DNA of 64,000 nt from Aselliscus stoliczkanus (lineage: Eukaryota; Chordata; Mammalia; Chiroptera; Hipposideridae), in assembly GCA_033961575.1 (NCBI GenBank), contig CM066738.1, forward strand, positions 66,687,478 to 66,751,477, given 5' to 3'. Positions within the stretch are counted from its first letter, which is position 1; each line of letters starts with the position of its first letter. Shown one piece after another: positions 45,745-58,615 of this stretch. The position numbers were made by a program, and so were the translations under genes. The notes under the pieces were generated by a model. The model did not search any database, was not told where the DNA came from, and saw only the letters and a program-made list of their open reading frames with translations.

Positions 45745-46895
45745 TTCGGCTGTCTTCCTGTGTTTATTTCTATGTATTAGGTAGGGCTGCTGTGCTTCTC
45801 AGTCTTAGTTGAGTGACCTTATGTAGTAAGGACCCAGTGGTGCAGTCTCCCTGGTCACCAAAGCTGGGTGCTTCAGGTGTGTCCCTTGTGTGGGTTGTGT
45901 GGGCCTTCTTGCTATAGTTGAGGCTTGGTTGCTGTTTGCACATCAGTAGGAGGGATTTACTCTCAGGCTGACTGGTTGTGAGGACTGGCTGTCACTAAAG
46001 TAGAGGAGCTGTTGTGTAAGGGCTGACCCTACAGAGCAGGGTTTGATTTAGTGGGGCTGTGGTGCCTTCCCAGTTTGCCCTTTGGGTGTGTCATCCTTGG
46101 AGGCAGCTGGTGATTCTCTGGCTTGGTCTGAAGCTGACCACCAGGTGTGCCAGCCCAGGGGTCTCCTGGGAGGGGACCCACTGCAGAGCAAATTTAGCTT
46201 CAGCCAGTGCTCTGCCTGATGCCACCTGGCATTAGCAATCCATAGATGGCTACCATCTGCACTGCGCTTGGAGGTGTCTCAAGAAGCCAATATGAATCAA
46301 GGCTGGCTGTCACTAGTGCCAGGCTTAGGGCTGCTCAGCCAGAGGTACAGGACACCAAAGCCAGATGCTGCTTATTTTGGATATTGTGAACATTTCAGAG
46401 GTTTTAGGAAAACCCACGGCATGAGCCAAAACAGAATGTTTGTACAGAAAAGCCACTGGAAGCAGCCTGGGTATACCTGAAAGTTCGGTGAGACCCAGTC
46501 TCAGGGAATCATGAGGACAGGGCAATATCTGCTGGTTTTCACAGCCAGAAGTTATGGGGACTTCTCTCTCCAGAACTCAAACCCTGGGCTGGGAAGCCTG
46601 GTGTGGGACTGGGAACCGTTGCTCCTCCAGGAGGGATCTCTGCAGCTGAAATATCCATCCCAATTTTTAATGGTCACACATGGATGTGAGACCAGCCCAT
46701 TCCATATTTCTGCCCCTCCTACCAATCTCTAGATGGCTTCTTCTGTATGTCCTTATTTGTAGGGCTTTGGTTCAATTAGACTTCAGGCAAGTCTCAGTGA
46801 TGGTTTTTATGTAGTTTAGTTGTAATTGATGGGGTCCTGAGAGACGTTGAGCATAGCATTTACCTACTCCACCATCTTGACTGGAAATGTATCGA
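45745..46895 (-). promoter_or_regulatory. L1 5' UTR
   Basis: A G/C-richer stretch upstream of ORF1 ending at 'ccaccatcttgactgg' (plus, about 46870-46886), the L1 5' start. Open frames in it (for example 46268-46480) are not recognised as genes. Confidence 0.6.
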
Positions 46896-47081
46896 GATTT
46901 TTAATAAAAATTTACTCAGATATTAAACGTGGCTTGGGAATAATGGTAGCTAAGTCTGAAGAAAGACATTTTTCCTTAGGTGTCCATAATCATCCAGATT
47001 CAAAAATTGCTCATGATGTATAATGCACAAGGACTCTCTGTGCATTAGTTTATTCTGATAGCTAAAGTAAAGATTTGTAGC

Positions 47082-47119
47082 CATGAGGGCCAGTGACTGC
47101 CCTAAAAAAAAAAAAAAAA
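47082..47119 (+). repeat. 5'-truncated short SINE (3' end and poly-A only)
   Basis: catgagggccagtgactgcc followed by A17 is the last part of the SINE. Confidence 0.8.
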
Positions 47120-47590
47120 GTAACTCAGGTATTGTTTACTGACTTGACTTCAGATGATTTACACAAATAATCTAACTGGCCAAATCAGTGTATGGCTTTT
47201 CATGATCTCTGAAATGTTAATTGAATAGAATGACCATGAATTTTTGTTAAGGATCAGGTATATTTAGGTTTATTTAATACATGTCCAGCTCTTAATAAGC
47301 TCAGTTAATAGAGAAATGAAATGACATAGATAAGTGAAATAGAACTTCATTTTCACTCACAGCTCAAATTTCTTAACATTTATTAGCTCTTTCCTCCTCA
47401 AAACAAAAAACATGAACAAAATCCCCAAATCTTTTTCCTTTTCCATAAGCCAGGTCTAGATTGGATGATCCAAATTTTCTTTTCAAGTTATTCCCAAATG
47501 TTTTCAGTGAAGACCTAATCAGACAATGAATCAGCCTGTCATTTAGAAAGAAAAGAAACCACAGATGAGGGATAGGGCCAGAAAGAGGGT
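47120..47590. other. No recognised feature
   Basis: No supported gene or repeat. Confidence 0.4.
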
Positions 47591-47591
47591 A

Positions 47592-48333
47592 TTACAGTTT
47601 TCTAGAGGGCTGTGATAGGCAGCTTCTGGCATGGCTCCCAGTGATTCCTGCTTCCTGGTACTTACATGTCACATCCTGCATAACAAAGAGCAATGATTCT
47701 CCGGAAGGGTTGGAAAAAACACAAAGAGACAGTAGTTTAGGTGCAAGCTGGGGCCAAGGGACCAACAGTCTCACTAGGACTGAAGGCCCTGAATCGGGCC
47801 GAGGCAGAGCTTTTATTAAGAATTGTCAAGTCAAAGGAAGAAACATTTATTCTCTCCAAGATCTGTGATAAGTGCATGCCTGCTGGCTATCTCCCTGTGA
47901 CTCCTGCTTGTATTCCAGCACTTACCATGCCTTCATGCACCCAATGTATTGAATCCACCTCTGTGCACTGAGGTGCTTTGTTTGCAAGGAGGCCAAGGTC
48001 GCCTCTGGATGCTGACGTGCTGTGCCAGCTTTGCAAAAGCAACAACCAGAGGGGCGAGCCTTGCAAACACCCCTCCTTTACAGCTCCTCGAGGGTCTCTG
48101 GGTCCCCAACACTTACACCTCTGTGTAATCCCCTCCCCTTTAATGTAGTTTGGACCAGCCCTCGCTGGAAACTTAATTTCAGCCCTGTAAGAAATCCTGA
48201 AGCAGAGAACTCAGGTAAGCTATGCCTATGCCCAGATTCGTAAGCCACAGAAATTATAAGATAACAAATGCATGCTGTTTTAAGTGACTAAGTTTCAGGG
48301 TAACTTATTACACAGCAATATATAATAAATTCA
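47592..48333 (+). repeat. MaLR-type LTR split by a solo LTR
   Basis: The outer parts 47592-47660 and 48118-48333 ('ctctgtgtaatcccctcccc … tgctgttttaagtgactaag … cacagcaatatataataaa') match MaLR-like LTR text. The centre is the younger LTR at 47667-48111. Confidence 0.6.
47667..48111 (-). repeat. Solo LTR, class II-like, family B
   Basis: A 445-bp unit that on minus starts TGTTGGGGACC and ends GTGACA, flanked by the 6-bp duplication CTTACA (47661-47666, 48112-48117). AATAAAA is at about 47812-47819. The U5 'ggtcccttggcccc' text resembles the LTRs at 12461 and 56969, so the three are related. Confidence 0.85.
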
Positions 48334-48339
48334 GGACCT

Positions 48340-50320
48340 TTTAAAATTGCTCTCATGAATATGTTCCCTACTCACCCTTTGTCCCAGGGAGGCACTGCAC
48401 CATAGATTTTGAAACATTTGACCATATTTCCAAGGGGATCTTCATATAATCACCTCTCCTGTTTTTATCCTCTATGCACTTGAATGTCAGTGACTCACTT
48501 TTATCCTAAAAACTAAGAACCTAAATAATTGAGACATTATGGTACAGGAAATCCTCCATATTTGTGAATTGAGTTTGTGTTTTTAAAAGTTGTAGGTATG
48601 TGGCATACCTATTTACCCTCTGTTAATTGTTTTAAGTATATGGTATACTTACATATTCTCTAACAAATGCAGTATCAGAATAGTAATTTTATAATGGTGG
48701 AACTAAAAGAGGTGGTAGAAGAGACCATCAAGAAATGGGGAAATGAGAGAAGGGACTGGTAAAATGATGAAGAGTGACAATTGTGGAGTTAGAAAACTCA
48801 GGGTTTCAGCATACAAAATGATATGTGTAATCTATATGACTTAGAAGGAAATTAACTTTTAAGGCCTCTATTTTCCTCATTTATGTAAATGGGGAAGTGG
48901 TTTCATATGTCTTTTCTTCCTTGCAATGATACAGGACAAAAACAAGAGTAGGAGAAACTGTCTTTTTTTTAGTTGACGTTCTTTCCTTTGGCCTTCTCAT
49001 ACCATACTCTTTTATATGTGGATTCTGGAGCCCACTTCTGGTTTTCTCACATTTCAGGTCAGTATGATCTAGTAGTCAATGAATTTTGTTTTCACTGGGA
49101 ACTCTAAGTTTAATCTTCAATGGATGGAAAATGAACCATATTTCGTTTTAGGAAGGCAATTGTATTCACTCCCTTAGCATATAAAATTTATGGCATCTCC
49201 ATCACTTTCTTGTCTATATTTTACACCCCTTCCTCACCTGCTTTATCCTTGGAGTTTGGAAGAAAAGCAGACATATAGAAAGAGCTAACATAGCCTGGCC
49301 TTTTTCAACTATGCTGAACACTAAAACTATATATCCAAAACAGAGCTATGATGAAGGGCAGGCAAACGTTAATGTATTCAGGTGGGAACAGGGTTCAGCT
49401 TGGATAAAGGAACTTTCTTTAAATTATATGTTGCTAATTTCATGCAAGTACCAAGACTTATGAGTATATTTGAAAATTGAGTTCTTCTGAACGAAACGTT
49501 ATCTAACCTGTTCTTCTGTGACATTCAATGTGTAAGTGGATAAATATGCATTGTAGAGCTTTTGTCAGACCTCTTTTCTTTCAGTGAATAAATCCTCTCC
49601 AGAATGGAACAACCTTAACAGTAGTAATATAACCAGGGTTATCAGAGTCAATTATTTCTATGATAGTTAATTTTGGAAATTTATTTGCCGCAGAGACTTT
49701 GAGCTTTTCCAAAGATCCTTGTACCTTAAGAGCACCTACCTCTGCACCATGGGCTCATTAAGTCTTCCTTGAAGAACTTCTTTGTCCTTGGATTTATTCC
49801 AGGATCCCCCCAAGAACTAGTTCTTTGGGGCCAGTTTTCTGGTACTAACTCTTTTCTTTCATTTTTGGCTTTGTTCAGAGGGACATGATATTCAGCTTCC
49901 CATATCTCCTTTCCCTAGAAACAATCTCACCAGCTTCCCTTTGCTCTTTGTTCCCACTGAATAAAGGCCATCCCTGCCTACTTCTAGGACCAATCTCAGC
50001 CTGTCTCTCACCTGGCAGGGCAGAGCTGGTCAAAAATAGACTTTTCCATTAACCAGTTTTCCAACTCAACCATTTCGCAGGGAAACAGTATTTATTGTGT
50101 GTCAGGAGACCAAATAGTTTATTTGCCTTTTGAAAAGATGGTGTTTATTTTTAACCTACTCATTCACTCTGTAAACATAATTAGATCACATCTTATTCAT
50201 ATTTGTATCTTCTAAGGAGCCCACCATAGTGTTTTAACTGTATAGTGTGTAATATATGTATGTCTTGAATAAGAGCAAGAGAAGGAAAAGGAATTGGCAT
50301 TGATAGGATACTGTGTGTTA
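48340..50320. other. No recognised feature
   Basis: AT-rich DNA with short chance frames. No gene or repeat that I can name. Confidence 0.4.
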
Positions 50321-50465
50321 TTAGTTTTACATATGGTATTTATTTGATACTAATACATTATTTTTCTCTCATTTTATGCAGGAAGATGCTGAATTTATCC
50401 AAGGCCAGGTAGCTAGTATGTAACAGAACGGATATCAGAACCCAAGGCTGTATGACACAAAACCT
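50321..50465 (+). repeat. MIR-like fragment
   Basis: 'ccaaggccaggtagctagtatgtaac … atcagaacccaaggctgtatg' is a weak MIR 3' match. Confidence 0.5.
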
Positions 50466-50469
50466 TTAT

Positions 50470-51680
50470 GCTTTGTTTTATAATATGCTGCTTCACCATT
50501 GTGGCTTCACTGCTGGAATCATGCAAGATTCTTCTTTCTGCAATTTTAAAAAATTCTTGAATCCTATATGGATATTGCTGATAATGGAAGAGAAAGGTAG
50601 GCTGAAGAAAGTTGCTAAAAGATTCAAAAGTAGATTTGTAAAAATTGAATTGGCAGAAACAACAAATGGGTTGTATTTTAGTCACTCTTTTATATTCTCT
50701 CAGTCTGTGGTCCCTTGTTCACTTCACAAATAATTCTTTGTTGAATTTTGGAAATAGCACTGAAAATATGATAATGTAAATAGGATGTAAGATAGAATGA
50801 GGCCTTTGAGTATAAGAATTCTAATAATCTAGACAGATTCTGATCATATTATTTTATATTGTCATGTATAATATTAGTATTTAAAATCTTATTATCCTCT
50901 TAGGAAAACCCAATAAAAACAGGCATTACCCCTATTACAAGTGTTAATTTTTTTTGTACTGTAGAGTGCTGCTTAGATATAAAAGAAGCATATTCAAAAA
51001 AGTTGAAAACATTGCTAGATGGTTAAAATTGGCATCACTGGATGAAAATGAATTTAAAATGGAAAATGGAAAGTAAAAAACAATTTTTAAATGTTTTGTA
51101 AATTATAAAAGCAAACCAGGGGCCAGAAAACGTATTGATACACTACCCAGCAGTTGAAAACATCATTGACTGAAATCATAAGAAAAAAATTAGAATTCGT
51201 GAAGACATTGCCAAATAAGCAGAACATGCATAACTAGTGGAGAACAAAAGATAAATTTAACACAGTCTGAAAAGTACACAAAAATATGCACAACATTTTC
51301 AAAAAGCAAAACATATTTTAGAAAAAAATATAACATGAAAAATTACTTAAAACTGTAAACCAAATTCAGAGACCATTCTCTGGTGCATAAATTTATCAGA
51401 CATGAAAAATCACGAGGTAAAAATTGTCATTTTAAATCCATCAGCTGTTTCAAGTACATGGGGTACATAGTTCTTCCTTCCCATGAACACACCTCTTATG
51501 TGAAATCTACATGTTTTAATAAAGTGCTCCTTTCTAACTCTTTGAACCTTAGTATTCAAGGTGGACTCATCTAAATTCCAGGGACTGTAAGTAAGATTGG
51601 AATTATTCTGTCCCTAATAGTCCTCTATTCCTTATTTTTGTCTGCTTAAATCCCATTTCAAGGTAATTATGAAATTGGAG
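50470..51680. other. No recognised feature
   Basis: AT-rich DNA. The 93-codon frame 50452-50733 has no recognisable domain. Confidence 0.4.
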
Positions 51681-52185
51681 TGCAACTGAATCCAGAGCTT
51701 GGGCTGCCTGAGCTGCTCAGCCAATAGACTGACACAGGAGTTGGGCTATAGGATAAGCCTTTATTATCAGAGCACCAGTGGTCTGAGAAGGCAGCGGGTT
51801 AACACCTTCAAAAACTGCATTCACATTCTCAGACTGGCTTGGGGTATTTAAGAGGAAATCTGGGCATTCCTCTAGAGGCTACAGGACGGTTACAGGAGTC
51901 TGCATAGAGCCTTCCCTCTGGCAAGGGATCCCCCAGTGACATCATCAGCCCACGAGCAATGATGCGAGTAGCCTGGAAAGAAAGCTAGACCATTGAGATT
52001 GTGATCAATAAGCCTAAGGGGTATTAATCATAAATTTCAGGGTAATTTTCTAAAACAGGGAACTGGGTGGAACAGGGGACATTTCAGGCTCAAGCCACAG
52101 GGGGATGAATTATTGTTTAGCTATATATAAGTTACGGAAAGGTGAGGCCAGGGACACAGCATGGCTCTATTATGGGGGTTCCAAC
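51681..52185 (-). repeat. Probable solo LTR, ends unresolved
   Basis: On minus the unit runs from near tggaaccccc to near attcagttgca, with a TATA-like ttaaatacc (plus about 51847) and AATAAAGG (plus cctttatta at about 51760), spaced as in an LTR. I could not find a matching target duplication. Confidence 0.5.
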
Positions 52186-52199
52186 CTGGCCCTGCTTCG

Positions 52200-53229
52200 T
52201 TTAATTTTTTTATTCAAATCTTATTAGTTAGGAACTTCTGTCCTACCTGACTGTTTTGTGCATGTGGTTGAAATATATAAACCTAATCTTAAACCTTATC
52301 TCTATGGTCAGACATAATTCCACGCCCATTTCAATCACAGAAGGCCTTTCCTTGTTGTTTGTTTGACTAACTCCATGCATTTTGTGCCAATCTATTTACT
52401 TTTTAAAGCTTCCTCCTTTTCTTGAATAATAACCCCTTACTTGCAGACCAGGAATCACAGAGAGGGGAAAAAGTCATGGTGACTTCTACCTGATAACAAT
52501 TTGCATACCATTTGCATACCAAGATTTTTCTTAGTAACTCCCCAACAACATGTGACTCTTATAATTTGTGCTGTTAAAACTATTTTAATTACAATTATTA
52601 CAATTATTTTTATTGATGAATATTATAATGAATATTTTTAAAAGAAAATTTAATTATTTGATCTGATTTAAACTTTGTGGATTAAAATAAACATAACTGA
52701 GGAATATGATGATGATATACATCTGGCTCAAACAATTTAAGAGATGCAAAATTTAGTGAGTAATGTTCCAAATAGCTCTATTTTCCTTCTCATTATTTCT
52801 CATTATGATAATGGAGCCAGAAATTTTAAAAAGAATTTTTATAAGACTCTCCATTATTAATATTCTCACATAAATCTTATTGAGGAATATTATTGGAGGA
52901 TGGGGAGGGAGAAGAAAGAAGAATTCATTTTCCCACCTTAAGAGGGAAATACATAAATAGAGCTTAATCTGCCTGACAGGAAAAGTAGAACTTATTGATG
53001 CTGAATAACAATTACATTCTACCCTTTTGGTTTAAGTAAATGGCAAGTCAACATCATTCTGCTTATCAGGTTATTAAAACATAAACAAATAAGTAGGCCA
53101 CAAATTTGTCAAACATAATGCTAACCTATTTATTTTGTGCCTTAAAATGAACATTACATTTGAAGAAATCATTCTAGATATTACATCAGCTGGGTTATAG
53201 CAACTCTTGGATATTGAATGTTCAGAATT
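52200..53229. other. No recognised feature
   Basis: AT-rich DNA with no supported gene. Confidence 0.4.
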
Positions 53230-53650
53230 TTAGGAAAAGTATTTATTTATTTATATATTATAGGTGTATGTTTTTATTATCGAGGTATAACTTATATACA
53301 ACATATTAGTTTCAGGTATACAACATAATGATTCAATATTTGTATGTTTGCAAAATGATCACCACAAAATTTTTAGTTAACATCTGTCATACATAGTTAC
53401 AAAATTTTTTTCTGAGATGAGAACTTTTAAGATCTATTCTTTAGCAAATTTTAAATATGCAATACAGTATTATTAACTGTAATTATCATTTTGTACATTA
53501 TATCCTATGACATTTATTTTTTAACTGGAAGTTTGTACTTTTTGACCTACTTCACCCATTTGGCCTACCCCCAACGCCCTGCCTCTGGCAACCACCAATC
53601 TGTTCTGTATCTAATAGTGCCTGTTAATTCTCTTTTTCCACCTAGTTTTT
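53230..53650 (-). repeat. Old L1 3' UTR fragment
   Basis: 'tttttattatcgaggtataac … gtttcaggtatacaacataatgattcaatattt … aactggaagtttgtactttttgacc' is L1 3' UTR in reverse. A related copy lies at 59255. Confidence 0.75.
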
Positions 53651-53659
53651 GTGTTTCTT

Positions 53660-54615
53660 TGTATGTTGAGTAATTTTAGATTGTATCCTGGACATTTTGA
53701 ATATGAAATTATAAGACTTATCTTATTTAAATTCTACAGAGAATGTAGCATTTTTTACACTAGACAAATTAATAGGTTCAGGCCATAAATCCCAATTTGC
53801 CTTCTATAGGCTATGGTTACAATGTCAGTTCAGTTTTTAGAGCCTTGGCAGGGTTCTGCAGATATGTCCAGGTTGTGCCACACCCCATGTTCTGTGTCCA
53901 AGCAACAAAAGGGCAGAAGAAGAAAAAATGTAACAGACTGGCCCCACATTCTTGGAATCTCAACTCCTCTAATTGGAGAGGAAGAATCCCATCCCTCAGA
54001 GATGTACCTCCTGTATGGCCCCTTTACTAGTCACTGACACCATCACAGGGAGAGTGCATTGGTGGGTGAGTGCAATAGAACAGAAAAAAGAGATAGGAGT
54101 AAAAGGGTTACTTTCCATGTTCTCTATGTGTGTTAGGAGTTCCCCTTTTTGCTCCTCAAGCCAGAACTAGATTGCTTCTGTTTTGTGACACAATGCTTAC
54201 TTCTGTCTTATCTTGGCTGGGTGATATTGGAGGGAAAAAAGGTAAATCCACTGTTAGTTCAATGGCATTAAATAAGGATTTATTAGATCTGCTCATATCA
54301 TATGTTTTGTCTAGTCATTCTTACAGTGTCATTAAAATTGACTTCAGATAAGCTAATCCATGATGTTTTATATCAATCTGTACTTATCCCATTAAGATGT
54401 ACTTTCTCCACTTTCCTTAAAATAAGTTATTTGCTCCCACAAAAGCAGAAGCTTTATTTTACTTGACTTTGAGTACAGAGTTCAGTTCCAAAGTTCCATA
54501 CCATTGGAAAACAACTTAGAAGCAGAGTTGTTATATAATCTCTCAACACCCTGGAGAAGGTACAGGGCAAGGACTCAGATCTAGTTTCCAATTAATACAA
54601 AGGAAATATGTAATT
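53660..54615. other. No recognised feature
   Basis: Three short plus-strand frames overlap here (53797-54351) without a domain. I see no exon evidence. Confidence 0.4.
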
Positions 54616-54616
54616 C

Positions 54617-54850
54617 AGCAAGTAATTCTCAGTGAACTTATAGTAACATGACTCACAACAAGAAAATTGTTCAATAAAATATACTGAATGGGAAATGATT
54701 CAGTGAAAATATTATTCAGAACAAGCAATTACTGAGTGAAGGTATTACCCACAGCAGACAATTACTCAGTGAAAATATTACAGGGAGCAGGCAAATATTC
54801 AATCAAACATTTGACAAGGAGAGCAATTATTCAATAAACAATCATATAAT
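54617..54850. repeat. Decayed minisatellite, period about 33 bp
   Basis: Successive units of the form gcaattactcagtgaa..tatta.c..ag begin near 54617, 54660, 54698, 54722, 54755, 54788 and 54820. The three best (54722-54820) are spaced 33 bp apart. Confidence 0.7.
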
Positions 54851-55995
54851 TGTACCCAATGGAGCATGCTTGCCATAAGGCATACAAATCATTTGCAGAC
54901 ACACAGGATGATGTCCTGACTGTTGAAAATGTGGATAATTTATGGTTCTCATTTGTCATTGTTGAGATAATTTTATTTCAGTTTTACTTTCAAGCAAACA
55001 GCATTAAAAATGTGTGCAGCCTTTCTAAAAATCAATTTTTCAAATAACCCTATTTTAAATTTTTTTGTTGCTTTTTTCATATCATTTTCTTACTTGTCCC
55101 CCAGCCCCACCACCTCTTTTTTTATTTCCTCCTTCTCTGGCTGCTTCTCCTATATCTCAATGTTTTCCTTTATTCACAATATATTTTAAAATATAAGGCT
55201 AAATATGAAAAAGCCCATGTTTATTATTAAACCTCTCTGTAAATCACTCACGAATCTGTTTTCTAAGAAGAAAACATCACCACCAGCTATTTATCACACA
55301 TTGATGGGTTATAGGTATAATTTGCATTTCTATACCCAATACAAATTTTATTGTACCTTTACAAAGTTTATAGGCTAAAATGGCAACAAAAATGAATCAA
55401 TAAATATTCATACATATTTCAACCAGCAATGCTATTGACTGCTTACTCCCTGTCAGTCACTGTGCAGTTCCTTTTTTCAAGGAGTGTATGGAGTAGTGGT
55501 AGAGACTAATCCACAAACCAAAAATGTCAAAAATTATGGTAATTGCTGAGAAAGATGTGCATTATGGGATAGGGAAGCAAAGAGATGAGTTCAACATAAG
55601 CTACCTTGATGTACTAGAAGCTGAGCTAACTGTGGAAGAAACACGAATATTTAGCCATGTAAAGAAAGGTGGGAAAGGAACCATGGGCTGATGAAACATG
55701 AATGAAGGCACAAACCAAGAGTAGAGACTTTAGGGACTTTGGGACTCCAAGCAGTTCAATATGACAGGTGTGACATATCATGGGGCCAGTGGTGGGAATG
55801 GAGGCTGGCAAAAATAGGCACATTGGAAGATCAATGTATATAAAATTAATACGTCTTTACTTGTACTTCAAAGGCTCTTAGTATATATTGTTTTCTTTTT
55901 CTTCATTGACCAGTTCTTAAATATAATCCAGGATTAAATATAGTTGATGCTTCTCATCTACATTTAGTCCCAGAGAGGATTGAAAAGTGTGTGTT
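54851..55995. other. No gene; possible old LINE text near 55420-55830
   Basis: 'gtcagtcactgtgcagttcc … gagactaatccacaaacc' weakly resembles ancient LINE sequence. Nothing else is seen. Confidence 0.35.
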
Positions 55996-55996
55996 C

Positions 55997-56066
55997 AGTA
56001 CTTGCTTCAACATATGAAGAAAGGCAGCTTAAGTACTTGCTTCAACATATGAAGAAAGGCAGCTTA
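55997..56066. repeat. Perfect 35-bp tandem duplication
   Basis: The unit starting agtacttgcttcaacat at 55997 is repeated exactly from 56032 to 56066. Confidence 0.97.
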
Positions 56067-56069
56067 AGA

Positions 56070-56920
56070 GTGGTGAGTACCACTGAAAATATGTGGAAAG
56101 GGTATTGAAATATAAGACCACAGGAGCATAGAGAACTGGGGAAAAAGGAAGGTGAGATGACAACCAACTATAAAATACCTCTCAGGGTGAATATGGGTGG
56201 CAGGTACTCCAGGACTCTTGTCACATATTAGACATTGTCATATTTTCTTAGGATCCAACTTGTTTGATAACACAAATAGTTTAAAGACGGTTCTAGTGAT
56301 CACAGGCTGTTTTTGCCACCTAGTACTCATTTATTCTTCTCTTGGTAACTGAGGGATCAACTCTTCCCCAGGCTCATCCATGTGTTTTGAGCAGCACTGA
56401 CTCCCATTTCCAGTTCCAGGGCCCTATGACAGTCAGGGTTTCTACTCTTCCATAGCGACTTCTTTCTCTCCCCATGGAAAGCATATAATCTCATTGATGG
56501 CCACAGGGAATTATTTTCTGGGGCTCTGAGGAAAGGAAGCCTTTACTTATCTTCTGGATTGGTTGGAATGTTGGAGTGAGTTTGGAACTGCTGAGTTGTT
56601 TTTCCACAATAGGGTGACTAGGCCAAGAAGGTCAGCATAGGGCTTCCTTGCCAAATCAGAGCATGTGAGTGTGTGTTAGAGTTTAATGACCTTATTAAGC
56701 TATTAGGAAGCCATCTCTTTGTCCCTCGAGACTTCAGACTATGCCAGCCAATACCTTTAGTTTTTGTTTTATTGTTTGTTTGTTTGTTTTTTCTTTCCTG
56801 CTTAAGCCTGAGTTGGGTTTTGTGTCTTTGGAAAACAGAATGATCTTGACACAAAGGCTGAAAATTTGAAAATGTTTGTGAGGTGGCTGCTATATATTTA
56901 TTTTCTTCTTTTCCTTTTTT
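56070..56920. other. No recognised feature
   Basis: No supported gene. A (GTTT) run lies near 56770-56790. Confidence 0.4.
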
Positions 56921-56968
56921 TTTTTTTTAAGATTTTATTGGGGAATTGGGGAAGGAAATAGTGTTGGA

Positions 56969-57621
56969 TGTCACGTCCCGCACAACTGAGCAGTGGGAGT
57001 GGAGAATGGATGGCAAAAGGTTAAGAAAGAGAGAGAGACACAAATGAGAGATAACGCAGTTCGGGGCCAAGGGACCTCAGCCTTGTGGACTGGAAGCCCC
57101 GATTCGGGCCTGACTGTTCCTTTTATTATCTTACACATAAGCAAGGGTTAATGTAGCTTCCGCTGTCTGTGAGTCTCACACCTGAAAACATAGCTCAGGG
57201 CCAAATCACCCACACCTGCAAGTTGTCATTACCTATAAGGTTATTGTCATGCACCTCTTAAGAGACAGAACCTCCTCTGCCAAGGCTTACTGATAAGAAT
57301 GCATGGAGGACAGATATTATCATATCAATAGGCCATTTCACAGGCAGGCTGCCAGACCCTGAAGCAAGGGATCCATGCCCTATTTCTGTCAACTTGTGAT
57401 TCCTCCTATTGGCACCCACTGGTACCCATTGGCACCCACGGGCACCTACGTGGCTGCGTCTGGCATAGGTCACCCCTCCCTTGAGGGATGTTACCCTTCA
57501 TTGACTAACCAGCCATCCTTTGGGGCCAAATAGGGATATATACAGTAAGCATAATATTGAAGTTATGATCTGTCTTTATAGAAAGGTGAATGGGGGAAGA
57601 ATGGCAGACTATAATGTGACA
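56969..57621 (-). repeat. Solo LTR, class II, family A
   Basis: A 653-bp unit, TGTCAC to GTGACA, flanked by the 6-bp duplication GTTGGA (56963-56968, 57622-57627). It is clearly homologous along its length to 12461-13124, in the opposite orientation. AATAAAA lies near 57122-57130. Confidence 0.88.
57258..57473 (-). other. Open frame inside the solo LTR, not a gene
   Basis: 71 codons with no domain. Recorded only because it is among the longer frames here; it lies wholly in LTR U3 sequence. Confidence 0.3.
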
Positions 57622-58499
57622 GTTGGAGAATTGGGAAAGGGGAACAGCCAAGTTGCTGTGCTTCAATCTTAGTTGTGGAGGGTGCAGCTAGCTCAGCTCC
57701 AAGTCCAGTCACCATCTGGCTGCCCGTCAGAAGCTGGTGTCCTCTCAGCTCAAGGTGCCATGTTCAATATTAGTTGCAGGTAGGGGTAACCCACCATCCC
57801 ATATGGGAGTCGAACTGAAAACCTTGTTGTTAGGAGCATGTGCTGTCACCAGCTGAGCCATCCTGCCACCTGTTTGCAGCTCAGTGGCAGCTCAGTTTGG
57901 GAGCAGCTCACTGGCCCATGTGGGAATCGAACTGGTGACCCTATTGCTCAAAGCTTGTGCTCTTAACCAACTGAGCCCTCAGCTGGCCCTACATATTTCT
58001 TTAATCACATAATAAACTAACTAAATAAATTAATAAGCTAATCTATCTCTCAGTAATAGTAGTTCCTTATCTATGAATGTCCCTTTGCAATTGCAAAGGC
58101 TTTCACTTTTATGATCTTGCTTAATTTTCATAACAAATATTAAAGTAGATACTATTAACACCTTTTATTTTTAAGGAATTAAATGTTTTCAGTACTATAG
58201 AAAGCCTGAGTATCTTGGGAAAAACCCAAGCTTCCTGACTCCAACTTGAATGCTTTTTTCCAAGATACTTTTACGTCTTTAACTACTACCATGTACACTT
58301 CAAAGACTTACTTCATATTTTATATTTTGTAGCCTTTAAGAGATGAACAATGAGGAGGGTATTCTTTTAGGTTTATTTATAGCTATGAAATTTAGAGATT
58401 GATGGAGCTGAATAATAGGAAGAACAAGATTGCTTTAAAATGCTCCATGTTTTCTTTAAAGTAAAAGTCTCAAAATTGTCTTTTTAAAAATGATTCTAG

Positions 58500-58615
58500 G
58501 CTGGCTGAGTGGCGCAGTGGTTAAGCACTGGCTTGGGAGGCCAGTGGCCCTGGTTCGATACCTCATATGAGGGCCAGTGACACTGCCCTCAAAAAATAAA
58601 AATAAATTAAAAAAA
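58500..58615 (+). repeat. Short SINE
   Basis: Complete copy. Near-duplicate flanks tttttaaaaatgattctag and ttttttaaaaagtgattctag. Confidence 0.9.

Larger units (their letters stand above)
43370..46895 (-). mobile_element. L1 with 5' UTR and ORF1 but only a stub of ORF2
   Basis: It reads on minus from a 5' end like 'ccagtcaagatggtggagtag' (about 46885) through ORF1 and a short ORF2 stub into a 3' UTR with poly-A near 43375. Three SINEs are inserted. The overall plan matches the element at 5809-9189, but the ORF2 breakpoint differs. Confidence 0.7.
56922..57988 (-). repeat. Second-type SINE split by a solo LTR
   Basis: The tail part (56922-56968, aagattttattggggaatt on plus) and the body with tRNA-like head (57628-57988, ending caactgagccctcagctggc) belong to one SINE of the 43068 type. 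The LTR at 56969-57621 interrupts it. Confidence 0.75.

Noticed and set aside
54617..54850. CRISPR-like array
   Set aside because: Units are diverged and contiguous without unique spacers, and the genome is mammalian. It is a minisatellite.
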